DNA from: Saccharothrix espanaensis DSM 44229
GTDB taxonomy: Bacteria; Actinomycetota; Actinomycetes; Mycobacteriales; Pseudonocardiaceae
Length of the DNA stretch: 64,000 nt
Direction: 5' to 3'
Assembly (NCBI RefSeq): GCF_000328705.1
Contig: NC_019673.1
Coordinates: forward strand, 1,612,001-1,676,000
Below, piece by piece: positions 1-8,106 of this stretch. The first letter of the stretch is position 1. Each line of letters starts with the position of its first letter. The notes below the pieces were generated by a model. The model saw only the letters and a program-made list of their open reading frames with translations, was not told the origin of the DNA and made no database searches. The position numbers and the translations under genes are program-made.

Positions 1-288
1 GCGCGCGAGGCGGGCCTGGACATCCGGGTGGTGGACCTGGACATCGCGGTGGCCGGGTCGTCGCTGCACGCGGACGGCTACCGGGGCAAGGCGCGGATGA
101 TCGTGGACGAGCGGCGGCGCACCCTGGTCGGTGTCACGTTCGCCGGCCCGGACACCGCGGAGCTGGTGCACGCCGCGACGATCGCGATCGTCGGCGAGGT
201 GACCGTGGACCGGCTGTGGCACGCGGTCCCGGCGTACCCGACGATCAGCGAGGTGTGGCTGCGGCTGCTGGAGGCCTACGGTCTCTGA
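1..288 (+). CDS. NAD(P)/FAD-dependent pyridine nucleotide-disulfide oxidoreductase, C-terminal part
   Basis: The frame is open from the first base of the window to the stop at 286-288, so the gene begins upstream. The 95 visible residues look like the C-terminal dimerisation domain of the lipoamide dehydrogenase/mercuric reductase class: a segment ending GTFAGPDTAEL-like (here GVTFAGPDTAEL), then a helix with HAATIAIVGE, then HAVPAYPTISE near the end. In this family that closing PTxSE segment sits at the dimer interface. The FAD and NAD domains and the redox cysteines are outside the window, so substrate and subclass cannot be decided. It ends about 120 bp before a small membrane protein gene on the same strand. 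Confidence 0.85.
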   Translation, partial: AREAGLDIRVVDLDIAVAGSSLHADGYRGKARMIVDERRRTLVGVTFAGPDTAELVHAATIAIVGEVTVDRLWHAVPAYPTISEVWLRLLEAYGL

Positions 289-393
289 CCGCCGGTAGAC
301 CGCCGCTCACGCACCGAGATCAGCGGTACGCCGAGTGCCGTACGTCTTGTGCCCCATTAGGTGCCAACTCCGAAATTTCGCGGTCTGCCTCAT

Positions 394-399
394 TACACT
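394..399 (+). promoter_or_regulatory. Candidate -10 box of a leaderless promoter
   Basis: TACACT fits the actinobacterial TANNNT -10 pattern and ends 7 bases before the GTG at 407. That is the spacing expected if transcription starts at the start codon. No Shine-Dalgarno sequence is visible before 407, which agrees with a leaderless transcript. No convincing -35 box was found. Confidence 0.4.
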
Positions 400-406
400 G
401 AGACAA

Positions 407-778
407 GTGACCAGAGGAACCGTTGCCCTCGCGACCGCGGCGGTCCTCTGGTGCGCGTTCCTGATCGGCACGACGTTGACGCCCGGCGGGCCCGAGTTCA
501 CGCCGTTCGTGGTGCACCTGCCGGGTTTCCTGGTCGCCCCGGTGGTGTTGTTCACCCTGCTCCGCGCCCGGTCCAACGCCGTGCTCTGCCTGGCTCACGT
601 GCCGAAGTCGTTGCTGGGTCTGGGTTTCGCGGTGGCGGTCGCGGGGTGGCTGTTCTCCTGCGGCGCGCTGACCGGCCGGCCGGGCACCGAGATGCTGTGC
701 ACGGTGGCGGGCCTGGCGATCGTGCTGCACGTGGCGTTCGGGCTGATCGCGGTCGGCCTGGTCCGCACCGGCCGCTGA
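407..778 (+). CDS. Small integral membrane protein of unknown function
   Basis: The product is a 123-residue hydrophobic protein with about four predicted membrane segments: residues about 5-24, 38-58, 72-92 and 98-118. Short charged loops lie between them (LRARS, HVPKS, TGRPGTE). No enzymatic motif or known family was recognised. The GTG at 407 was preferred over the upstream in-frame ATG at 335, because the intervening region encodes an unlikely cysteine-rich tail and a good -10 box lies just before 407. It is convergent with the gene at 918-2258. Function unknown. Confidence 0.65.
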   Translation: MTRGTVALATAAVLWCAFLIGTTLTPGGPEFTPFVVHLPGFLVAPVVLFTLLRARSNAVLCLAHVPKSLLGLGFAVAVAGWLFSCGALTGRPGTEMLCTVAGLAIVLHVAFGLIAVGLVRTGR

Positions 779-917
779 CCGCCAACCCGACCCCGCACCA
801 CTCCGTACCACGCTCGACACCTGTCCCGAACGGCGTAGCACCCGTCACCGCAACGGACTACCGCGACCAGCACGGATCACGGCAACCGAAACGCCGTGAC
901 CGACACCCCGCAAGCGG

Positions 918-2258
918 CTACTGGGTGGAGGGCAGGCGCAGCGCTTGGTCGGCGAGTGCGGTCAACGCCGGGTCGGCGGGGTCGGACTCGCCTTCGGCCC
1001 ACACGACCTGGGCGATGCGGACCTGGTTGGTCTTCGTCGCCGTCCGGATCGCCGACCGGTCGAACGACACCGGGCCGCCCGGCCACGTCCGGCCGTCCTT
1101 GACCAGCGCGGTCACCCCGCCGGAGCCGGCCGCCGACGCCACCTGGCGCAGCTCGCCCGCCCGTGCCGCGTCCGGCAGGTTCAGCTCCGACACCGCGACG
1201 CCGACCTTGCGGCCGTCCACCACCGTCTCGTACTGCGCCCGCCGCAGCTGCATGCACATGTGCCCGGACAACCACACCTGCACGTCGCCGAACGCGTGCT
1301 TCGCGCAGTCCTCGCTCCGGTCCGCGCCCTTGGGGGTGAAGTTCCGGCCGTCCACGACCACCGTCGTCGGCTGCGGTGTGGAGCTCGCGGACTGCGTCGC
1401 CGCGGACTCCCCGCCGGAGGTCAGCGTCACGACCAGCCCCACCACCAGCAGCACCGCGACCACGCCCGCCGCCGCGTACGGGAGCCACCGGGGCCGGCGC
1501 GGCGCGGGCGGCACCTTGGGCAGCAGCATGGTGCTGGCCGACGCCAGGTCGGCCGCCGCGTCCGGGAACCCCTCGGCGCGCAACTGCCGGGTGTCCGGCG
1601 GGATGCCGGTGGGCGCGAGGACGGCCAGCAGCTTGGCGGCGTGCTCGGCGGAGCACGGGCGGTCGCTGGTGGCCAGTTCACGGGCCGCCGCGAGCAGCGT
1701 GGTGGGCTTGGGGTGCAGCACCCGCACGCCGCGGTTGAGGTCGCCGGTCGGCTGCACGACGTGCGCCACGTAAGGCCCCACCGCGACCACCGTCGTCACC
1801 GGCAGCGGTTCGCCGCGCATGTCCTGGATCCGCCGGGCCACGGCGGTGGTCGCCGCCAGCGCCTCGGCGGCCGGGCTGGTCGCGCCGTCCGGGCGGGTCA
1901 GCGGCCAGCCGTCGATCCGCCACTGGCCGGCCAGCGGCGCTTCCAGCCGCATCGCGGGGTCCGGCAGGTCGACGCCGACCACCACGAGCACGCCGCGAGG
2001 CAGCACGATCACCGCGTCGAGGGTGCGCGGGCAGTCCGGCGGGGTCACGCCGAGCATGGCCACCCCGCCCAGCACGGAGTCGCCGGTGCCCCACGTGCTC
2101 AGCGCGGCACGCACGTCCACACCGATCTGGGTCGGCTCGGCTCCGAGCCGGATCAGCCGCACAAGATCACACCGTTCCACACGGTCGAACACGGTAGCGC
2201 CGCCGGGGGTGGCTGTGCCCGTGGATCGGCGGTAGACGCGGGTGGGGTTCGACTTCAC
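918..2258 (-). CDS. Single-pass membrane protein of unknown function with large cytoplasmic domain
   Basis: The product has up to 446 residues. The first ~255 form a soluble domain with several beta-rich stretches (LDAVIVLPRGVLVVVGVDL, VTTVVAVGPYVAHVV). One membrane helix follows at about residues 262-283, preceded by PRRPRW. A Ser/Thr-rich stalk then leads to an outer domain with two cysteines (EDCAKHAFG, GHMCMQL) that could form a disulfide. This layout is seen in actinomycete proteins of unknown role, and no catalytic motif was identified. The start is uncertain: the GTG at 2258 lacks a clear ribosome site, and GTG codons about 22-31 residues further in are alternatives. Confidence 0.7.
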   Translation of the reverse strand: MKSNPTRVYRRSTGTATPGGATVFDRVERCDLVRLIRLGAEPTQIGVDVRAALSTWGTGDSVLGGVAMLGVTPPDCPRTLDAVIVLPRGVLVVVGVDLPDPAMRLEAPLAGQWRIDGWPLTRPDGATSPAAEALAATTAVARRIQDMRGEPLPVTTVVAVGPYVAHVVQPTGDLNRGVRVLHPKPTTLLAAARELATSDRPCSAEHAAKLLAVLAPTGIPPDTRQLRAEGFPDAAADLASASTMLLPKVPPAPRRPRWLPYAAAGVVAVLLVVGLVVTLTSGGESAATQSASSTPQPTTVVVDGRNFTPKGADRSEDCAKHAFGDVQVWLSGHMCMQLRRAQYETVVDGRKVGVAVSELNLPDAARAGELRQVASAAGSGGVTALVKDGRTWPGGPVSFDRSAIRTATKTNQVRIAQVVWAEGESDPADPALTALADQALRLPSTQ

Positions 2259-2565
2259 CGCGATGGCGGTGACCCGCGCCGAGGTCCACCGGCCGGTCGT
2301 GGTGCTACCGGAGCGGGCCCGCGTTGATCACGCGAGCGTGACGAAGTGATCTCGGAATGTGACCTCTTCGGAGCTGTCGCACGCGCTGAGGTTGCACTTT
2401 AGGGTCGAAAGTCCTGTATCTGACCCGCCCGGGTGATGAACGTGCTGGTTCTTCTGGCGGACCGCACCGCCAGCGGGCAGAATGACCATGTCGGGAATTC
2501 ACCGGATCGTCCGCGTCGACAGGCCGTAGGGGAAGACGTCCCTCGTCGAGTAGCGGAGGTCAGCT
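2259..2565. other. Intergenic region between divergent genes
   Basis: This 307-bp gap separates the divergent membrane protein (minus) and DUF3145 gene (plus). It is less GC-rich around 2340-2440. A possible plus-strand promoter is TTGCAC near 2392 followed about 18 bases later by GTATCT, but this is weak. No RNA gene, palindrome or small reading frame with actinomycete-like codon use was seen. Confidence 0.4.
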
Positions 2566-3066
2566 GTGAGCACCCGCAGCACCAGTGGCGTGGTCTACGT
2601 CCACTCGTCGCCGTCTGCGGTCTGTCCGCACGTCGAGTGGGCCATCTCGGGCACCCTCGGTGAGCGAGCGGACCTGAAGTGGGCGGCACAGCCCGCCGCT
2701 CCGGGCCAGTTGCGCGCCGAGTGCGCCTGGGACGGGGACGCCGGTACCGGCGCCCGGCTGGTGGCCGCGCTGCGCGCGTGGCCGATGGTGAGGTTCGAGG
2801 TCACCGAGGACCCGAGCCCCGGAGTCGACGGCGTCCGCTACTGCTTCGCGCCCGTGTTGGGCCTGTGGCACGCCCGGACCAGCGCGAACGGCGACATCGT
2901 CGTGTCCGAGGACCAGCTGCGCGCGCTGGCCGCGCGCAGCCGGGGCGGCGAGTCGTTCGCCCACGGCGTCGACGAGATCCTGGGCGCGGCCTGGGACGAC
3001 GCGCTGGAACCGTTCCGCCGGGCGGGCGACGGCGCGCCGGTCACCTGGCTGCACCGCGTCGGCTGA
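2566..3066 (+). CDS. DUF3145 family protein
   Basis: The 166-residue protein starts with the family's typical N-terminus (GVVYVHSSPSAVCPHVEWA) and keeps the central WAAQPAAPGQLRAE stretch and the C-terminal region ending in TWLHRVG. DUF3145 proteins are nearly universal in Actinobacteria; their function is not established. GTG at 2566 is supported by GGAGG six bases upstream. Cytosolic, with no signal peptide or membrane segment. Confidence 0.9.
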   Translation: MSTRSTSGVVYVHSSPSAVCPHVEWAISGTLGERADLKWAAQPAAPGQLRAECAWDGDAGTGARLVAALRAWPMVRFEVTEDPSPGVDGVRYCFAPVLGLWHARTSANGDIVVSEDQLRALAARSRGGESFAHGVDEILGAAWDDALEPFRRAGDGAPVTWLHRVG

Positions 3067-3345
3067 CCCGACCGCGTCCACCCCGGACGCGGTCGGACCC
3101 GACCCGCCCCACCGGGTCCCGGCCGACCACGTCCCGAGCCACCACGTCCCGAGCCACCATGTCCCGATCCGCCGAACCCCCGCTGCCGGCTCCCGACCGA
3201 CAGGATCCCGACCAGCTTCCGACCGACCAGCTTCCGACTGGGTCGTCCCGCCCGTACCGGCACGCGGCCCGCCGCCGCGCGCCCGGAACCCGCCGCGCTC
3301 GACCACCCGGTACGCGCCGGGCCCACTGCATCCCGGGGTTCGTCC
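3067..3345. repeat. Degenerate short tandem repeats in intergenic DNA
   Basis: Between two convergent genes lie about three near-copies of a 15-base unit (CCGAGCCACCACGTC and variants, about 3130-3175). Two copies of CGACCAGCTTCCGAC follow at about 3208-3238. No credible gene is seen. The stretch is likely slippage-prone spacer DNA. Confidence 0.5.
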
Positions 3346-4308
3346 TCAGCGGACCCAGACGTGCGAGTACACCCGGTAGGCCGGGGGCCGCCGGTCGGCG
3401 AGCCGGCCGAGCACCAGGTACCCGAGGTCGCCCTCCGCGGTCTTCACGCAGGCCACCGTCAGGTCGTCGGTGAAGTCCCCGTCGGCGAACGACTCGCGCC
3501 AGTCGCCGGTCTCGCCGCACTCCTTCTCGCCGGGCAGGCTCTGGGCGTCGAGGTTGCGCCACAGGTCCCGGACGCCGTAGTTCTCGATCCGCCCGATCCG
3601 CGCCCCGTTGATCGCCTTCAGCTCGCCGCTGATGTGGTTGTAGGCCAGGTCCGAGCGGTACCCGGACCGCGAGCGCTCCAGGTCGACCTCGGTGTCCTGC
3701 CCGGTGGCGTGGAACTTGAACTCCTCGATGTCGACCCGCGCGGGGCCGGGCGTCCCGGTCACCGGGGCCGGGCCGTCGTCGGTCACCTTGATCCTGGTGC
3801 CGGGCGCGGTGAACAGCACCTGCCGCCGGGTGTCGATGTGCTGGACGACCTTGCCGTCGATGGCGACCCGCAGCTTGCGGCCGGTGTGGATGGTGTACCG
3901 GTCGCACCGGGTCGGCGTCTGCTCGGCGGGGCAGATGATCACCTCGCGCTCGTCGGCCGGCGGCGGGGGCAGCTCGCGGTCCTCCTCGTCGGTGACGGTG
4001 TCCTCGTCGAGCCGCTGGTTCACGCCGACCTTCACCTTGCCGAACGGTGTCACGATCTCCGCGCTGACCGCCACCGAGATCTCGCCCTTGGTGTTGATCG
4101 TAAAAGTGATGGGCACGATCGGCGGCTGGAAGCCGATGTGGCCGATCGGGGCTTTTCCGCCCTTTTCGGAGTCCCCGGGCAGGGCGGGCAGGCCGTTCTC
4201 GCCGGGCAACGGCGGTGCGACGTCTCCGATCTCGTCGGTCTTCCCGCAGGCAGTGACCGTGGTGGCGCAGACGGCGAGCACCACGAGGGGCTTGATCCAG
4301 GAATGCAT
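3346..4308 (-). CDS. Secreted lipoprotein of unknown function
   Basis: The 320-residue product starts with a short basic-hydrophobic signal (MHSWIKPLVVLAVCATTV) and a lipobox ending TVTAC, so Cys about 20 is the likely lipidated residue. The mature part has an acidic, Pro-rich segment, then beta-rich sequence with repeated statements such as FGKVKVGVN and GTRIKVTDDG, and several cysteines in the C-terminal half. No family was recognised. ATG at 4308 was chosen because the lipoprotein signal begins there and GAGG lies 8 bases upstream; a longer frame to 4359 would bury the signal. Confidence 0.75.
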   Translation of the reverse strand: MHSWIKPLVVLAVCATTVTACGKTDEIGDVAPPLPGENGLPALPGDSEKGGKAPIGHIGFQPPIVPITFTINTKGEISVAVSAEIVTPFGKVKVGVNQRLDEDTVTDEEDRELPPPPADEREVIICPAEQTPTRCDRYTIHTGRKLRVAIDGKVVQHIDTRRQVLFTAPGTRIKVTDDGPAPVTGTPGPARVDIEEFKFHATGQDTEVDLERSRSGYRSDLAYNHISGELKAINGARIGRIENYGVRDLWRNLDAQSLPGEKECGETGDWRESFADGDFTDDLTVACVKTAEGDLGYLVLGRLADRRPPAYRVYSHVWVR

Positions 4309-4413
4309 GGGCAGTGCCTCGACGTGTCCGGAGGGGATGGCTGCCCACAGGTTAGACAATTTCTTCCCGATACCACCGGAGAAACCCCGGTCAGGCCTGC
4401 CGTGTCAGCCGAA

Positions 4414-4446
4414 AGAAATCCCCATTAATCGTGTTCTCCGATTTCT
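4414..4446 (-). terminator. Weak hairpin downstream of the lanthipeptide operon
   Basis: On the minus strand AGAAATC and GATTTCT can pair across a 19-base loop, and the second arm runs on into TTTC. It lies just after the stop of the last transporter gene, so it may terminate the operon. The short stem keeps confidence low. Confidence 0.3.
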
Positions 4447-4452
4447 GCGGTG

Positions 4453-6153
4453 TCACGCGGCGGTGGCCGGCTGCCAGGCCGCCATCAGGTCCGCGTAGGT
4501 CGGGGACTCCGCCATCAGCCGCTCGTGCGTCCCGAGCAGCGGCGGCCCGCCGTCCATCACCAGCACCTGCCCGGCCCGCAGCGCCGACGACAGCCGGTGC
4601 GCGATCACCACCAGGATGCCGTCCCGCGCCGCGAACGCCCGCTCCACGACGGCCTCCGCCGCCGGGTCCAGGTTGGACGTCGCCTCGTCCAGGACCACCA
4701 CGTCCGCCGGGCACGCGTAGACCCGCGCCACCGCCAGCAACTGGGCCTCGCCCGCGGACAGGCTGCCGCCCGCGTGGCCCACCGACCCGTCGAGCCCGCC
4801 CAACCGCGCCACCACGTCCGCCGCGCCCACCGCCGTCACCGCGGCCAGCAGGTCGTCGTCGCCGGCCGTCGGCGCGAACAGCGCCAGGTTCTCCCGCACG
4901 GTCCCGGTGAACAGGTAGGTCTCCTGCGGCACCAGCGCGATCCGCGCGTGCCGCACGTCCGGCCGCACCTCGCGCACCGGGGCCCCGCCGAGCAGCACCG
5001 TCCCGGCCTGCGGGGCGACCAGCCCGGTGACCAGCCCGGCCAGCGTCGACTTGCCGATCCCGCTGGGCCCCACCACGGCCAGGTGCGCGCCGCGGGCCAG
5101 GTCCAGGTCGAGGTCGCGCACCACGGGCTCGGCGTGCTCGCCCCACCCGAACGTGACGCCGCGCAGCACCACCCCGCCCTCGCCCGGCACCAGGTCGCCG
5201 GCCTCCTCGGGCACCTCGGGCGCGGCCTCGGCGAGCCGCCGCAGCGCCACCGCCAGCCGCAGCACCACCGTGCTCGTGGTGTCCGCGAGCCGCCGCAGCG
5301 CGGGCTGCACGCTGGTGCTCAGGTAGACGACGGCGGCCAGCACCTCGCCGGCGGTGAGCGTGCCGGCGGCGACCATGCCGGGCGTGAGCACCAGCAGCAG
5401 CACCAGCGGCAGGAACCCGCCGACCGCGATCACGATGCCGCGCAGCGCCGTCGACCACGCCATCCGCACGGTGGCCCGCGCCTGCCGGTCGACCTGCCGC
5501 CCGACGTCCTCGGCGGCCCGGGACCGCCCGCCGCACGCGACGACGTCCCGCATCCCGAGCAGCACCGTGCCGGCCGCCTCGGCCGCGTCCTCGTCGGCCA
5601 TCACCAGCGCCCGCTGCCCGCGTGCCAGCGACGGCAGCAGCAGGCCGAACAGCACCAGCGCCGCCACCACGGGCAGCACCACCAGCCACGCCAGCGGGGA
5701 CACCGCGGTGGCCAGGCCGACCAGCGCGGCGGTGGTCGTCACGAGCAGCGCGCGGGCCTGGATGAGCAGTCCGGCGGTCGCGTCGCGCACCACCTCGACG
5801 TGCCGGGTGATCCGGGCGACCGCGCTCGCGTCCGGCTGCCGGCGGTGCGACCGGCCGTCGCGCAGGACGCCCCGCACGATCGCGGTGACCAGCCCGTCCC
5901 GCAACGGTTCCACCACGTCGCCGAGCCGGGTGAACACCTGCCGCAGCCCGAACCCGCCGAGCACCGCCAGCACCGCGAACGCCACCAGCCACGCCACGCC
6001 GGTCCGCACGTCGCCGACCGCGAACCCGCGGTCCACGGCCAGCCCGACCAGCCGGCCGCCCAGCAGCGCCGGCACGCCCTCCAGCACCGACCAGCCCAGC
6101 AGCGCCAGCACCGCGCGCCGCCGCCCGGCCAACGCCCGCAGGTAAGGACCCAT
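4453..6153 (-). CDS. ABC exporter half-transporter of the lanthipeptide operon (RamB/RamA-like)
   Basis: This 566-residue protein fuses a six-helix exporter membrane domain (about residues 10-300) to a nucleotide-binding domain. The latter has Walker A GPSGIGKST near residue 364, an atypical signature LSAGE near 466 and Walker B VVVLDEATSNLD near 484, followed by the switch histidine in IAHRLSS. No N-terminal C39 peptidase domain is present, so it should move peptide without cleaving a leader. The ATG at 6153 overlaps the stop of the preceding transporter (TGATG), showing tight coupling. With its partner it probably forms a heterodimer exporting the class III lanthipeptide. Confidence 0.9.
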   Translation of the reverse strand: MGPYLRALAGRRRAVLALLGWSVLEGVPALLGGRLVGLAVDRGFAVGDVRTGVAWLVAFAVLAVLGGFGLRQVFTRLGDVVEPLRDGLVTAIVRGVLRDGRSHRRQPDASAVARITRHVEVVRDATAGLLIQARALLVTTTAALVGLATAVSPLAWLVVLPVVAALVLFGLLLPSLARGQRALVMADEDAAEAAGTVLLGMRDVVACGGRSRAAEDVGRQVDRQARATVRMAWSTALRGIVIAVGGFLPLVLLLVLTPGMVAAGTLTAGEVLAAVVYLSTSVQPALRRLADTTSTVVLRLAVALRRLAEAAPEVPEEAGDLVPGEGGVVLRGVTFGWGEHAEPVVRDLDLDLARGAHLAVVGPSGIGKSTLAGLVTGLVAPQAGTVLLGGAPVREVRPDVRHARIALVPQETYLFTGTVRENLALFAPTAGDDDLLAAVTAVGAADVVARLGGLDGSVGHAGGSLSAGEAQLLAVARVYACPADVVVLDEATSNLDPAAEAVVERAFAARDGILVVIAHRLSSALRAGQVLVMDGGPPLLGTHERLMAESPTYADLMAAWQPATAA

Positions 6154-7745
6154 CAGCCGAACACCGCCCGGTACTCCGCGTTCTCCCACAGCGACAGGTG
6201 CGAGGCCATCGCGCGCACCCGGCCGTCTTCCAGCCACACCACGGCGTCCGCCCGGCGCGCGGTCGCGGCCCGGTGCGTCACAACCACCCGGGTCCGGCCC
6301 GGCAGCGCCGAGGCGATCGCTCGCTCGACAGCGGACTCGGTGACCGTGTCCAGGCTGGCCGTCGCGTCGTCGAGCACCAGCACCTGCGGGTCGCGGACCA
6401 CCGCCCGCGCCAGCCCGAGCCGTTGCGCCTCACCGCCGGACAGCGGCGTGTCGGCCATCGGCGTGTCGTAGCCGTCGGGCAGTCGCACCACCACGTCGTG
6501 CACCCGCACCGCCCGGCACGCCTCCTCGACCTCCGGCCGGCCCAGCGAGGTCCCGTAGGCCACGGTGTCCGCGACGGTCGCGCCGAGCAGCGCCGGCCGT
6601 TCGAACGCGTAGCCGACCGACCCGCCGCGCGCGACCCGCCCGGCCGAGGGCGCGGTCAGCCCGCCGATCACCGCCGCCAGCGCCGACTTGCCCGAGCCGG
6701 AGCGCCCGACCACCGCCAGGAACATCCCGGAGGGCACCAGCAGGTCCACGTCGTGCAGGGCGTCCGGCACGCACACCCCGCGCAGCTCCACCGCGCCGGG
6801 CGGCGCGTACCCGGGGGCGCCCGCCGCGACCGGCTCCTGCGCCAGCACCTCGTCGATCCGCCCGGCCGACGCGCGCGCCCGCTGCACGGCGGTCAGCACG
6901 GCCGCCTGGCCGACCACCGTCATGCCCAGGGCCGCGTAGGCCATGGCGGCCAGCACGTCACCGATGCTCAACCGCCCGGCCACCACGCCGAACCCGGCCG
7001 CGGTCAGCACCGCGAGCTCCACGGCGGGCAGCAGCAGACCGGCCCGCCAGATCATCTTCGCCTGGGTGCGCCACATCCCGACCCCGGCCGCGGCGAGCCG
7101 GGGCAGCGGCCGCAGCACGCGGTCCGCCTCCTGGTCGGCCCGACCGGACGCGGCGATCGTGCGCAGCCCGCCCACGGCGTCCAGCAGCCGCGCCGACAGC
7201 TCGCCGGACACCTCCTGGTAGGTGGCCACGTCGTCGGCGGTCAGCCGCAGGTGCGAGCGCACCAGCAGCAGCGCCAGCGGCACGCTCAGCAGGAACACCG
7301 CCGCCAGCCGCCAGTCCAGCAGCGTCAACGCCACCACCGCGCCGCCCGCGGTCATCACGGTGATCCCCAGGTTGACCAGCAGCACCGCGAAGTTCCCGGC
7401 GATCGCGCTGTCCCCGGTCAGCCGGCTCACCGCGTCACCGGCCTCGAACCGGCCCGGGTGCCCGAGCCCGACCAGCTTGCCGATCACCTTGCGGCGCAGG
7501 AACGCGGTGCCGCGCGCGGCGATCGCCGCCGCCAGCACCACGCCGATCGCGTCGCCCACCACCTCCACGCCCACCAGGCCGGCCAGCCACAGCACGGTCC
7601 CGGGGTCGAGCCGCCCGCCCAGCGCCATGTCCACCGCGCCCGCGAGCGCGGTCGGCAGCAGCAGCCCGGCGGTGGTGGCCAGCAGGGCGTTGCCGGCCAG
7701 CAGCAGCCAGCGCGGATCGCGCAGGACGACCGTTCTCAGCAGCAT
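6153..7745 (-). CDS. ABC exporter half-transporter of the lanthipeptide operon (RamA/RamB-like)
   Basis: The 530-residue product has an N-terminal exporter membrane domain (about 1-300) and a C-terminal ATPase. The ATPase shows Walker A GRSGSGKSA near residue 351, signature LSGGEAQ near 435 and Walker B VLVLDDATASLD. In the last motif the residue after Walker B is Asp rather than the usual catalytic Glu, so this ATP site may be degenerate, as in many heterodimeric exporters. The ATG at 7745 has GGAG six bases upstream; ATG codons at 7772 and 7775 are possible but lack a good ribosome site. It follows the precursor gene after a 154-bp gap with a hairpin. Confidence 0.88.
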   Translation of the reverse strand: MLLRTVVLRDPRWLLLAGNALLATTAGLLLPTALAGAVDMALGGRLDPGTVLWLAGLVGVEVVGDAIGVVLAAAIAARGTAFLRRKVIGKLVGLGHPGRFEAGDAVSRLTGDSAIAGNFAVLLVNLGITVMTAGGAVVALTLLDWRLAAVFLLSVPLALLLVRSHLRLTADDVATYQEVSGELSARLLDAVGGLRTIAASGRADQEADRVLRPLPRLAAAGVGMWRTQAKMIWRAGLLLPAVELAVLTAAGFGVVAGRLSIGDVLAAMAYAALGMTVVGQAAVLTAVQRARASAGRIDEVLAQEPVAAGAPGYAPPGAVELRGVCVPDALHDVDLLVPSGMFLAVVGRSGSGKSALAAVIGGLTAPSAGRVARGGSVGYAFERPALLGATVADTVAYGTSLGRPEVEEACRAVRVHDVVVRLPDGYDTPMADTPLSGGEAQRLGLARAVVRDPQVLVLDDATASLDTVTESAVERAIASALPGRTRVVVTHRAATARRADAVVWLEDGRVRAMASHLSLWENAEYRAVFG

Positions 7746-7844
7746 TCGGTGCTCCAGGCGGGCGGGGCGCATCATGGGCGAGGGCCCGACGCCGGCCACC
7801 CCGGGTGTGAGCCGGGAGGCCGTCGCCGGACCCTCGTGGGACCG

Positions 7845-7877
7845 GGTGAGCGGCGCACTTCGCCTGCGCCGCTCACC
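7845..7877 (-). terminator. 13-bp perfect hairpin between lanthipeptide precursor and transporter genes
   Basis: GGTGAGCGGCGCA (7845-7857) pairs exactly with TGCGCCGCTCACC (7865-7877) across a 7-base loop. It sits 22 bases after the precursor stop and 100 bases before the first transporter start. No T-run follows, so partial termination or 3-prime-end protection of the precursor message is more likely than complete termination. Comparable hairpins after RiPP precursor genes raise precursor mRNA over downstream genes. Confidence 0.65.
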
Positions 7878-7899
7878 TCGTTCTCGTCCGCGGGCGAGA

Positions 7900-8061
7900 T
7901 CAGCAGAGCAGCAGGCTCGCGGAGGAGTGGCTGCACGGGAGCAGCAGGGAGACGCTGGACGCGGTCGTGCTGCCGCCACCGCCGCTGCTGCCGCCGCTGG
8001 CCATCGCGTTGGACTGGACCTCGGGGGTGTCCATGTCCTGAAGGTCGAGGATGAACTCCAT
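7900..8061 (-). CDS. Class III lanthipeptide (SapB-like) precursor peptide
   Basis: A 53-residue precursor starts at ATG 8061, with AAGGAG five bases upstream. The leader MEFILDLQDMDTPEVQ carries the ILDLQ motif, matching the LxLQ-type recognition helix of class III leaders such as RamS (NLFDLQSMET). The core region contains two Ser-x2-Ser-x(3-4)-Cys units, SSVSLLLPC and SSASLLLC, the pattern that gives (methyl)labionin or lanthionine rings. The LLLC ends closely resemble the SapB core. Between leader and core lies an unusual Gly/Ser-rich stretch (about residues 22-31). It lies between lanKC and the exporters, exactly where ramS lies in ramCSAB. Confidence 0.92.
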   Translation of the reverse strand: MEFILDLQDMDTPEVQSNAMASGGSSGGGGSTTASSVSLLLPCSHSSASLLLC

Positions 8062-8106
8062 GTCGACTCCTTGGTGCTCGTCGGGGGGAACTGTGGGGGA
8101 AACGGG

